A stretch of 64,000 nt of DNA from Cheiracanthium punctorium. Lineage: Eukaryota; Arthropoda; Arachnida; Araneae; Cheiracanthiidae. A program made the position numbers and the translations under genes. The notes below the pieces were generated by a model, which worked only from the letters and a program-made list of their open reading frames with translations, was not told the origin of the DNA and ran no database searches. The DNA lies in assembly GCA_038373885.1 (NCBI GenBank), contig JAWZYV010012244.1, forward strand, positions 62,001 through 126,000, in the 5' to 3' direction. Below, piece after piece: positions 46,782 to 57,100 of this stretch; position 1 is the stretch's first letter; the number at the start of each line of letters is the position of its first letter.

Positions 46782-47343
46782 CTAGCAAGACCGGAAAATC
46801 GAATAATGATTTAAAATACATTATCCCTAATTCCCGGTCCAACTAGCACATGTTCATTCATTCTTAATACCATCATATGCTGAAATAGGTATATTATTTT
46901 GACACTAAAAACAATAACACATTTGAAGATATTAAACGCTTTAAAAGTAATTTTTTTTTCTTATAACAATTTACCAGATTCACAATGCTATTTTATGTAG
47001 GATAAAATTAGTTAGCAAGCGAAAATTTAATCTTAGTTAGAATTTACTGAAATACCGTGCATGCCTTATTTTCTATTAGGAGAAAGCCCTCAAACCCCAG
47101 TTTTTGTATACAAACGGCATAAAGTACTTCTACCGATAATGCTATTAATATTAATTACACTGGATTACCCACTAAAAATTTCGCAAAACACCAAAATACA
47201 GAAAAACATACATTAACAAAAAAATCATACTTAAAATTACAACACATCAAAAGTGCAAACTATAAGAACCGCATAATTATTTTCAATTAGAATTACGGTA
47301 TCAACTTATATGTAACTAAAATAATAGAAAATATTACACTTAC

Positions 47344-47429
47344 CCTGTACTTGTACACGCGAGAGGTGAAAATAATAAAAATATTCGCAAATATATCCAC
47401 AGCATAAGTAAAATCCACGTGCTGGCCAT
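47344..47429 (-). CDS. Gene B, exon 1 (left arm): signal-peptide exon, partial gene
   Basis: The ATG has a strong Kozak context (agcaatATGg). It encodes 28 residues plus two bases: MASTWILLMLWIYLRIFLLF then SPLACTST, a hydrophobic core with a small-residue end, as in a signal peptide or signal anchor. The reading ends at CAGG|GTAAGTG, a consensus 5' splice site. Exon 2 follows in phase 563 bases downstream. Gene B is divergent from gene A, the two start codons being 1,374 bases apart. The frame stays open upstream of this ATG (to a Met 48 codons earlier), but that extension would bury the signal sequence. I do not recognise the mature product. Both palindrome copies are identical over the exon. 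Confidence 0.55.
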
Positions 47430-47929
47430 ATTGCTGATAACAGAAATTGAGATAAAAAAGTGCCTTGAGGCTCTACAGAGCCGGTACAATAAGAGTTGGC
47501 CAGTTTGCCGATAAGATAAAACCAGGGAGGGTGCTAGGGGAATACCGAATTGTGGGGACACGTGTTTCATTCTACGTTCAAAAATGGGGACTTATGGATG
47601 AAGATGTTTACTACATAAAAACATGATCTAATTTTTACAAACGCATTGGAACTTTGTATAGGATATCTATTGAACATGTATTAAATACATTATGATTATT
47701 CTTCTGATCGACATTATATCCTAAATTCAAATATCAAAGTTAAGCTACAACGATTAATATATTTTACGTAGTTTAGGAAAATAATGAATCATTAAATTAA
47801 TTTCTGTGAAACAATTAGCAAAGATCATTGTACTAAAGCAAATTATTTTTGTTAAGTTTTGATAAATAACAGTAATAAATTATAGGCATTGCAGATGAAT
47901 GAGTATTCACGTATAAAATAGGTATTAAA

Positions 47930-48245
47930 ATTATTGTTTAAAACAATTTTTAGAATAATAAACTAAAATTTTTATTTAATAAAGCCATAAACTAAAATTA
48001 TTAATTAAAACTTGTTAATAAATTAAACATATCAAAATTTTTTTTTATAGACTTAAATTTTACATAGACATCCTTTTAATAAATGCATAAACTAAACTTA
48101 TTGTTTAAAACAATTTTTTACAATAATAAACTAAAATTTTTATTTAATAAATTCATAAACTAAAACAATTTTTACAATAATAAACTAAAATTTTTTTAAT
48201 AAAGTCATAAACTGAAATTATTAATGAAAACCTGTTAATAAATTA
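47930..48245. repeat. AT-rich tandem repeat in the divergent interval
   Basis: Diverged units built on 'aaactaaaatttttatttaa', 'taaa(g/t)cataaactaaaatta' and 'gtttaaaacaatttt' occur here, in the right arm (55.64-55.95 kb) and, rearranged, in copy 3 (62.23-62.58 kb). Confidence 0.7.
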
Positions 48246-48452
48246 AACTGATTACTCTAAAAGATAGCTAATCACAACATATATCAGAAAAAATATAAGC
48301 AATTATAATACCTGAAAAATACCGGACAACACTCTTGTTACATGCGGACAAAACATCTGTTTGCACGGCTAAAGTATTCTTGGGTACCCGTTGCAGGAGA
48401 ACTTACCTACGCCCAACCTACAAACTCTACAAATTTAACGGCAACTGATTTT

Positions 48453-48483
48453 CTCTTATCAGGTATCACAGATCAGATAAGAG
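48453..48483. promoter_or_regulatory. Inverted GATA-site pair upstream of gene A (left arm)
   Basis: Ctcttatc and gataagag face each other across 15 bases, followed by another gataagg and then cacgtgat. The 31 bases are unchanged in all three copies although surrounding sequence has diverged, and they lie about 320 bases upstream of the gene A start. A GATA-factor site pair is a reasonable inference; function is untested. Confidence 0.4.
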
Positions 48484-48803
48484 ATAAGGAAGTGACATGC
48501 GCAGAAGACACGTGATAGTGACGTGTGCAAATCTGTGTTGATTGAATATCCGGTAGGTTTCTGGCAGGATGTACATTGAGTGGCAACTCTTTGTAACAGG
48601 CTAAGACAAGTTAGATGATGCAATATCTACAGGGTTGAGGAAGGTAGAGGGCGCTTGGGTAATCACGTGATTTTTTAAAGAATCAGTATAGAGACATTTT
48701 AGTTAGATAAAGTGGCCAGGTGTGTGTTGCGAGACTCTCTTTACACTGTGTGCGCCTATACTTAAGACGTGTGTTTTAATTGATTTTTCGCCGAGTTTCA
48801 AAA

Positions 48804-50352
48804 ATGTCTTTGCTTGAATCGATCGAAAATAACTTTAACATTGAATACACTCCCGAGTTTTATACTCAAAGTGATGCCGATGTGTTGCTGCAAGAAATAA
48901 TACAATTGCCTTTAGATGTAAAGCCTCTGCAAAGTATTGAAAAGAAAATTTCCCCCGAGTTTTATACTGAAAGTGATGTTGACGTGCTACAGCAAGAATT
49001 GTTTCAATTACCCCTGCAAAGTAGTGAAAAGAAAATTTCCTCGACCCGTAAAGTAATTACTTTTGCTGATGAAGGAATCAATTACAGTTTACCTGGAGCA
49101 ACAGTCTCTGTTTACTCTTGGATACCCATTTTGCAAAAAATACGTGAAGATCTACAGAAAGTGACAAATTATGAATTTAATATGGTGCAAGTGAACTTTG
49201 GCTCTGAAGAACAACCTAAAATTGAAGACGGCAACTACGAAGATTTTAATCTAGACCTATCATCAGGTGTATGCATTCTAAGTTTTGGATCTAAACGAAC
49301 TTTGGATTTTAAACCAGCGAACTGTGAAACCGCTACCATTAAATTAGAACATGGCTCAATGTGTAAGATATATCCCCCAACCAACAAACTTTTAACGCAT
49401 GGTATTCCTTCTGAACCTTATGTGACAGACCCGCACATTAACCTAACATTTGCCAAAATGTACATTTATGAGCCTTCCCCGAAAAGGGCAAAGTTGGACG
49501 ATTGGACGGATCGATCTTTACCATAGCTTATATGCTTCTGTAAATAGTACATGGCACTTGGAAAGACTTATCTACGTTTCACTTCACGATGAAAGAACTG
49601 ACTTGAAGATCCATATTAGACAATTTATTCAGAATGCCCAATTAGACTATATACCAACCGGTCAGGGAGTCGTGATGAACCCTTCCACATGGATCGAATT
49701 TATTGTAAAACTATTAGATTTTAATATAGGTCATAGCAATAGCTCTTTTATTTGTAATAATCAATTATCTGTATTTAATGATGATGGAAAATGCATCTTA
49801 CAACAAATTTACAAAACCGCAGATTCATTCACGTTAAATCCAATTTCCTTAACACTTTTAAATGATCAAGTAAAAAAACTTTGCGAAATGAGAAATGAAA
49901 TATTGGAATGCATTTTAAAAACGCTATATACGACGACCCTGCCTCATTTAATTTTAAAATTAAAGCCGCAAAAATGTAACCGCGAACCCCATTGTAATTA
50001 CGATGAAGCTAAACAACAATTAATGGATATAGTACATCAGGAAATTTTTAAAAACATAGGCCGGGTTCAAGATCATTCTTCGCATAGGATACATGCCTGT
50101 TCGAATAGATCACATATTGATGAGCGAGAGGGTCTTATAAGTAGTAAAGCATGGTTTACGGTTGACATGCCGTATATTGCAAGAGAGATATGCGAGAAAA
50201 AATGCACTTGTCATTATGACGGAGAATTTTTTTCAAACATTTTCATTGAAGACTATATGAAGTATCTTCAAAATGAGCTATTTAATTCATTTTTTCAACC
50301 GTTTTCAGATTTTGCGAATTCCAAGGATGACAAAACATGTGTAATTATGTGA
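48804..50352 (+). pseudogene. Gene A copy 1: AlkB-like/PC4-like protein gene with a 1-bp frameshift
   Basis: Same gene as the intact copy at 53,522-55,069, with eight amino-acid differences. An extra G at about 49,513 (gatcgatc here, gatcatc there) shifts the frame just before the PC4-like half, and the first frame stops at 49,524. The second frame is then open to 50,352. As written the gene would make only the AlkB-like part (about 240 residues) with the nuclear-localisation-like motif KRAKLD near its end. Start context aaaATGt has A at -3. No intron is visible. Either this copy is recently dead, or it makes a truncated protein without the PC4-like domain and CaaX box, or the extra base is an assembly error. 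Confidence 0.85.
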
Positions 50353-50549
50353 TGTTATTGGTGTATAACTAGTATTGCGATTGTAAAAAATATATTAAAA
50401 CCATTGTGATTATGTAGAAAAAGTTTGCTTGCTTCTACAACAGTAAGATTTTACTGATTTGTGCATGATTAATTGTGGATTACACTTTGAAAAGTTATTA
50501 TTTTCTTAATTGTGTAAATAGTTTGTGTAATTTAAAATATGTTTTTGTA

Positions 50550-50555
50550 AATAAA
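50550..50555 (+). promoter_or_regulatory. Polyadenylation signal of gene A copy 1
   Basis: AATAAA about 200 bases after the stop codon, followed within 30-60 bases by a GT-rich stretch (tatgtgtatgtgcgtgttg), the usual downstream element. Confidence 0.7.
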
Positions 50556-50599
50556 TAAGTTTAAACATGAAAACTTTTCTGTGTTTTCTTTATGTGTAT

Positions 50600-53270
50600 G
50601 TGCGTGTTGATTACTTGCAAAATAAAAATCTATTAAATAAAAAGTGATAAAGTTAGCATACTTGGTCACGATTTAAGGTTCTCGTTTTATACTTATCTTT
50701 TATACACTACAAGGTAGAAAGTTAGAAATTTAACAAAATTTATTGAAGCATGTACTATGGAAACATTAATCTACTACATAGAATTAAAATGTTTTGATTA
50801 AAATCATAAACTTAAGTGTGATAGGTAAATTGTGTTACATGAGAATTCCCAAAGTACTAATTTTTTATAAAATGAACTTAGCTAAAAAAGTTAGTTTCCA
50901 TAATTTTATAACTTAATCGATTTTACAGGTTTTTCAAAAATAAAGTTAAGTGAGATAAAGAAACTTAGTATTTTTAAATAAAGATTTTTTAGGTGTTCTT
51001 TAATGTAAAGATCTTACCATATTTTACTTGAAGTAACAGAATATTTAAAATCATACACTATGTTTTTAAAACATTAGAGTATTACCTTGGCATATTTTTA
51101 TAATTTTTATTAAGTAATGGGCTTGAATATTTTTATGAGAAATATCAACTAAGTGCACATGTTACACATTTTACTGATTGAGATGGTTATGCTTACAAAT
51201 TTTAAATAAATATGCTCTTACTTTTATACATGTTACTTGTTCAAACTAAGTATACTTTTGATTTGTATACGTTTATGAGTTCTCATAAGTTATGAAATTA
51301 TTTCTCGAAAGGAACTTAGCTATTAGAACTTTGTAAATTTCGTAGAAGTAGTATGCTTAACATGTTTTTGATAAAATAGATTTAAATGTGGTACAGAAAT
51401 GATCAGCTATTTTAGCATAGATGTATAAACTTATCTTTATGTAAACCTTAACTAAATAAAAGTAATATAATTTATGTCTGTACAAAGTGAGGGACTTAGG
51501 CTATTTTTCAGAATTATCAAGTAAAGGGTTTTACAAAATACTTAGTAAACTGCATTAATAGATTGTAAGGTGTAATTTTTTCTTTTAGAAGTTTTGCACA
51601 TTGGTATATTTTATGTTCTGATAAGTCGTTGAATATGTTCTTGAAATAAACTAACATATCTGTACTTTGAAAATTTTATAGAAGTGACGAACTTTGGTAT
51701 TTTTAGAATGTTACGAACTTGATACATTTTTTCTGAAGTGCTAGATATGTGAAATTGTCTTTTTAGAAACATTGAATTATTCATATTAGTGCATTTCAGT
51801 TACTCTTTCAAGATAACGGACTTAGAATTTTTTACAAATAGCAAGCTAGTAACTTGCTAAACATGCTTCTTGCAAATATTTTTAAATACCGTTCTTAAAA
51901 ATTATCAAAGTTGTAACTACTAAAAGAAATAAACAAATTAAAATATAATAAATTAAGTAGACACTGTGATTTTTAAGAACGGTATTTAAAAATATTTGCA
52001 AGAAGCATGTTTAGCAAGTTACTAGCTTGCTATTTGTAAAAAATTCTAAGTCCGTTATCTTGAAAGAGTAACTGAAATGCACTAATATGAATAATTCAAT
52101 GTTTCTAAAAAGACAATTTCACATATCTAGCACTTCAGAAAAAATGTATCAAGTTCGTAACATTCTAAAAATACCAAAGTTCGTCACTTCTATAAAATTT
52201 TCAAAGTACAGATATGTTAGTTTATTTCAAGAACATATTCAACGACTTATCAGAACATAAAATATACCAATGTGCAAAACTTCTAAAAGAAAAAATTACA
52301 CCTTACAATCTATTAATGCAGTTTACTAAGTATTTTGTAAAACCCTTTACTTGATAATTCTGAAAAATAGCCTAAGTCCCTCACTTTGTACAGACATAAA
52401 TTATATTACTTTTATTTAGTTAAGGTTTACATAAAGATAAGTTTATACATCTATGCTAAAATAGCTGATCATTTCTGTACCACATTTAAATCTATTTTAT
52501 CAAAAACATGTTAAGCATACTACTTCTACGAAATTTACAAAGTTCTAATAGCTAAGTTCCTTTCGAGAAATAATTTCATAACTTATGAGAACTCATAAAC
52601 GTATACAAATCAAAAGTACACTTAGTTTGAACAAGTAACATGTATAAAAGTAAGAGCATATTTATTTAAAATTTGTAAGCATAACCATCTCAATCAGTAA
52701 AATGTGTCACATGTGCACTTAGTTGATATTTCTCATAAAGATATTCAAGCCCATTACTTAATAAAAATTATAAAAATATGCCAAGGTAATACTCTAATGT
52801 TTTAAAAACATAGTGTATGATTTTAAATATTCTGTTACTTCAAGTAAAATATGGTAAGATCTTTACATTAAAGAACACCTAAAAAATCTTTATTTAAAAA
52901 TACTAAGTTTCTTTATCTCACTTAACTTTATTTTTGAAAAACCTGTAAAATCGATTAAGTTATAAAATTATGGAAACTAACTTTTTTAGCTAAGTTCATT
53001 TTATAAAAAATTAGTACTTTGGGAATTCTCATGTAACACAGTTTTACCTATCACACTTAAGTTTATGATTTTAATCAAAACATTTAAATTCTATGTAGTA
53101 GATTAATGTTTCCATAGTACATGCTTCAATAAATTTTGTTAAATTTCTAACTTTCTACCTTGTAGTGTATAAAAGATAAGTATAAAACGAGAACCTTAAA
53201 ACATGTCTAACTTTACCACTTTTTGCTTCAGTAAAATTTCATAGATTTTTATTTTGCAAGTAATCAACAC
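50600..53270. other. Palindrome centre: mirrored non-coding DNA
   Basis: About 2.7 kb between the two gene A copies' 3' ends, itself palindromic around the 66-bp spacer. It is AT-rich with no open frame of note and no known element. The arms here are nearly identical apart from a diverged patch next to each gene (near 50.64 and 53.22 kb). Confidence 0.6.
51903..51968. other. Spacer of the palindrome (66 bp)
   Basis: The unpaired sequence between the arms. It is AT-rich with no inner symmetry that I can see. The innermost paired bases are gttcttaaaaat (51,891-51,902) and its complement (51,969-51,980). Confidence 0.9.
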
Positions 53271-53318
53271 GCACATACACATAAAGAAAACACAGAAAAG
53301 TTTTCATGTTTAAACTTA

Positions 53319-53324
53319 TTTATT
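53319..53324 (-). promoter_or_regulatory. Polyadenylation signal of gene A copy 2
   Basis: AATAAA on the minus strand about 200 bases past the stop codon, with the GT-rich downstream stretch conserved (minus strand tatgtgtatgtgcgtgttg). Confidence 0.7.
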
Positions 53325-53521
53325 TACAAAAACATATTTTAAATTACACAAACTATTTACACAATTAAGAAAATAATAACTTTTCAAAGTGTAATCCACA
53401 ATTAATCATGCACAAATCAGTAAAATCTTACTGTTGTAGAAGCAAGCAAACTTTTTCTACATAATCACAATGGTTTTAATATATTTTTTACAATCGCAAT
53501 ACTAGTTATACACCAATAACA

Positions 53522-55069
53522 TCACATAATTACACATGTTTTGTCATCCTTGGAATTCGCAAAATCTGAAAACGGTTGAAAAAATGAATTAAATAGCGCA
53601 TTTTGAAGATACTTCATATAGTCTTCAATGAAAATGTTTGAAAAAAATTCTCCGTCATAATGACAAGTGCATTTTTTCTCGCATATCTCTCTTGCAATAT
53701 ACAGCATGTCAACCGTAAACCATGCTTTACTACTTATAAGACTCTCTCGCTCATCAATATGTGATCTATTCGAACAGGCATGTATCCTATGCGAAGAATG
53801 ATCTTGAACTCGGCCTATGTTTTTAAAAATTTCCTGATGTACTATATCCATTAATTGTTGTTTAGCTTCATCGTAATTACAATGGGGTTCGCGGTTACAT
53901 TTTTGCGGCTTTAATTTTAAAATTAAATGAGGCAGGGTCGTCGTATATAGCGTTTTTAAAATGCATTCCAATATTTCATTTCTCATTTCGCAAAGTTTTT
54001 TTACTTGATCATTTAAAAGTGTTAAGGAAATTGGATTTAACGTGAATGAATCTGCGGTTTTGTAAATTTGTTGTAAGATGCATTTTCCATCATCATTAAA
54101 TACAGATAATTGATTATTACAAATAAAAGAGCTATTGCTATGACCTATATTAAAATCTAATAGTTTTACAATAAATTCGATCCATGTGGAAGGGTTCATC
54201 ACGACTCCCTGACCGGTTGGTATATAGTCTAATTGGGCATTCTGAATAAATTGTCTAATATGGATCTTCAAGTCAGTTCTTTCATCGTGAAGTGAAACGT
54301 AGATAAGTCTTTCCAAGTGCCATGTACTATTTACAGAAGCATATAAGCTATGGTAAAGATGATCCGTCCAATCGTCCAACTTTACCCTTTTCGGGGAAGG
54401 CTCATAAATGTACATTTTGGCAAATGTTAGGTTAATGTGCGGGTCTGTCACATAAGGTTCAGAAGGAATACCATGCGTTAAAAGTTTGTTGGTTGGGGGA
54501 TATATCTTACACATTGAGCCATGTTCTAATTTAATGGTAGCGGTTTCACAGTTCGCTGGTTTAAAATCCAAAGTTCGTTTAGATCCAAAACTTAGAATGC
54601 ATACACCTGATGATAGGTCTAGATTAAAATCTTCGTAGTTGCCGTCTTCCATTTTAGGTTGTTCTTCAGAGCCAAAGTTCACTTGCACCGTATTAAATTC
54701 ATAATTTGTCACTTTCTGTAGATCTTCACGTATTTTTTGCAAAATGGGTATCCAAGAGTAAACAGAGACTGTTGCTCCAGGTAAACTGTAATTGATTCCT
54801 TCATCAGCAAAAGTAATTACTTTACGGGTCGAGGAAATTTTCTTTTCACTACTTTGCAGGGGTAACTGAAACAATTCTTGCTGTAGCACGTCAACATCAC
54901 TTTCAGTATAAAACTCGGGGGAAATTTTCTTTTCAATACTTTGCAGAGGCTTTACATCTAAAGGCAATTGTATTATTTCTTGCAGCAACACATCGGCATC
55001 ACTTTGAGTATAAAACTCGGGAGAGTATTCAATGTTAAACTTATTTTCGATCGATTCAAGCAAAGACAT
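53522..55069 (-). CDS. Gene A copy 2: degenerate AlkB-like domain fused to a PC4-like domain, with CaaX box
   Basis: An intact single-exon gene of 515 residues from ATG at 55,069 (A at -3). Residues 15-49 and 50-80 are a tandem duplicate (SPEFYTQSDADVLLQE / SPEFYTESDVDVLQQE) of the segment that opens AlkB-type oxygenases. Residues about 81-218 follow the AlkB fold (ITFADEGINYS, FNTVQVNFG, LSFGSKRTLDF, THGIP, INLTF). The HxD iron ligands are absent; only H199 of the triad remains, and the two arginines that bind 2-oxoglutarate are H211 and A217, so catalysis is unlikely. Residues 224-232 (PSPKRVKLD) nearly equal the Myc nuclear localisation signal. Residues about 250-310 (YVSLHD, KIHIRQFI, IPTGQGVVMNPSTW) match the PC4 single-stranded-DNA-binding fold. 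The remaining 200 residues have paired cysteines and no family I know. The last four residues, CVIM, form a CaaX box favouring farnesylation. Domain calls are by eye; the role (a nuclear, possibly membrane-tethered ssDNA binder) is inference. Confidence 0.85.
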   Translation of the reverse strand: MSLLESIENKFNIEYSPEFYTQSDADVLLQEIIQLPLDVKPLQSIEKKISPEFYTESDVDVLQQELFQLPLQSSEKKISSTRKVITFADEGINYSLPGATVSVYSWIPILQKIREDLQKVTNYEFNTVQVNFGSEEQPKMEDGNYEDFNLDLSSGVCILSFGSKRTLDFKPANCETATIKLEHGSMCKIYPPTNKLLTHGIPSEPYVTDPHINLTFAKMYIYEPSPKRVKLDDWTDHLYHSLYASVNSTWHLERLIYVSLHDERTDLKIHIRQFIQNAQLDYIPTGQGVVMNPSTWIEFIVKLLDFNIGHSNSSFICNNQLSVFNDDGKCILQQIYKTADSFTLNPISLTLLNDQVKKLCEMRNEILECILKTLYTTTLPHLILKLKPQKCNREPHCNYDEAKQQLMDIVHQEIFKNIGRVQDHSSHRIHACSNRSHIDERESLISSKAWFTVDMLYIAREICEKKCTCHYDGEFFSNIFIEDYMKYLQNALFNSFFQPFSDFANSKDDKTCVIM

Positions 55070-55397
55070 TTTTGAAACTCGGCGAAAAATCAATTAAAAC
55101 ACACGTCTTAAGTATAGGCGCACACAGTGTAAAGAGAGTCTCGCAACACACACCTGACCACTTTATCTAACTAAAATGTCTCTATACTGATTCTTTAAAA
55201 AATCACGTGATTACCCAAGCGCCCTCTACCTTCCTCAACCCAGTAGATATTGCATCATCTAACTTGTCTTAGCCTGTTACTAAGAGTTGCCCCTAATTGT
55301 AAATAGCACATCCTGCCAACGAACCTAGCGGATATTCAATCAACACAGATTTGCTCACGTCACTATCACGTGTCTTCTGCGCATGTCACTTCCTTAT

Positions 55398-55428
55398 CTC
55401 TTATCTGATCTGTGATACCTGATAAGAG
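55398..55428. promoter_or_regulatory. Inverted GATA-site pair upstream of gene A (right arm)
   Basis: Mirror of 48,453-48,483, unchanged. Confidence 0.4.
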
Positions 55429-56450
55429 AAAATCAGTTGCCGTTAAATTTGTAGAGTTTGTAGGTTGGGCGTAGGTAAGTTCTCCTGCAACGGGTACCCA
55501 AGAATACTTTAGCCGTGCAAACAGATGTTTTGTCCGCATGTAACAAGAGTGTTGTCCGGTATTTTTCAGGTATTATAATTGCTTATATTTTTTCTGATAT
55601 ATGTTGTGATTAGCTATCTTTTAGAGTAATCAGTTTAATTTATTAACAGGTTTTCATTAATAATTTCAGTTTATGACTTTATTAAAAAAATTTTAGTTTA
55701 TTATTGTAAAAATTGTTTTAGTTTATGAATTTATTAAATAAAAATTTTAGTTTATTATTGTAAAAAATTGTTTTAAACAATAAGTTTAGTTTATGCATTT
55801 ATTAAAAGGATGTCTATGTAAAATTTAAGTCTATAAAAAAAATTTTGATATGTTTAATTTATTAACAAGTTTTAATTAATAATTTTAGTTTATGGCTTTA
55901 TTAAATAAAAATTTTAGTTTATTATTCTAAAAATTGTTTTAAACAATAATTTTAATACCTATTTTATACGTGAATACTCATTCATCTGCAATGCCTATAA
56001 TTTATTACTGTTATTTATCAAAACTTAACAAAAATAATTTGCTTTAGTACAATGATCTTTGCTAATTGTTTCACAGAAATTAATTTAATGATTCATTATT
56101 TTCCTAAACTACGTAAAATATATTAATCGTTGTAGCTTAACTTTGATATTTGAATTTAGGATATAATGTCGATCAGAAGAATAATCATAATGTATTTAAT
56201 ACATGTTCAATAGATATCCTATACAAAGTTCCAATGCGTTTGTAAAAATTAGATCATGTTTTTATGTAGTAAACATCTTCATCCATAAGTCCCCATTTTT
56301 GAACGTAGAATGAAACACGTGTCCCCACAATTCGGTATTCCCCTAGCACCCTCCCTGGTTTTATCTTATCGGCAAACTGGCCAACTCTTATTGTACCGGC
56401 TCTGTAGAGCCTCAAGGCACTTTTTTATCTCAATTTCTGTTATCAGCAAT

Positions 56451-56536
56451 ATGGCCAGCACGTGGATTTTACTTATGTTGTGGATATATTTGCGAATATT
56501 TTTATTATTTTCACCTCTCGCGTGTACAAGTACAGG
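56451..56536 (+). CDS. Gene B, exon 1 (right arm): signal-peptide exon, partial gene
   Basis: Identical to the left-arm exon. ATG with strong Kozak context, 28 codons encoding a hydrophobic signal sequence, then CAGG|GTAAGTG. In copy 3 the same exon is split by a hAT-like insertion. Promoter and transcription start are not evident; the divergent partner is gene A copy 2. A short secreted or membrane-inserted peptide is the most that can be inferred. Confidence 0.55.
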
Positions 56537-57100
56537 GTAAGTGTAATATTTTCTATTATTTTAGTTACATATAAGTTGATACCGTAATTCTAATTGAAAA
56601 TAATTATGCGGTTCTTATAGTTTGCACTTTTGATGTGTTGTAATTTTAAGTATGATTTTTTTGTTAATGTATGTTTTTCTGTATTTTGGTGTTTTGCGAA
56701 ATTTTTAGTGGGTAATCCAGTGTAATTAATATTAATAGCATTATCGGTAGAAGTACTTTATGCCGTTTGTATACAAAAACTGGGTTTGAGGGCTTTCTCC
56801 TAATAGAAAATAAGGCATGCACGGTATTTCAGTAAATTCTAACTAAGATTAAATTTTCGCTTGCTAACTAATTTTATCCTACATAAAATAGCATTGTGAA
56901 TCTGGTAAATTGTTATAAGAAAAAAAAAAAAATTACTTTTAAAGCGTTTAATATCTTCAAATGTGTTTTGTTTTTAGTGTCAAAATAATATACCTATTTC
57001 AGCATATGATGGTATTAAGAATGAATGAACATGTGCTAGTTGGACCGGGAATTAGGGATAATGTATTTTAAATCATTATTCGATTTTCCGGTCTTGCTAG

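Larger units (their letters stand above)
44416..51902 (+). repeat. Giant palindrome, left arm (7,487 bp)
   Basis: The arm matches the reverse complement of 51,969-59,462 along its whole length with scattered substitutions and small indels. It contains, left to right: minisatellites, a SINE fragment, gene B (-), the divergent interval, gene A (+, frameshifted) and 1.3 kb of AT-rich non-coding sequence reaching the centre. The left boundary falls just after gaatact, where an outer repeat unit ends. Confidence 0.95.

Noticed and set aside
48780..48803. An eight-residue upstream extension of gene A
   Set aside because: It would need a TTG start. The ATG at 48,804 has A at -3 and is conserved in all three copies.
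49450..49512. Start of the second gene A frame at the ATG at 49,450 as a separate protein start
   Set aside because: Those codons are out of frame with the AlkB-like part; the second frame only matches the full protein after the extra base near 49,513.
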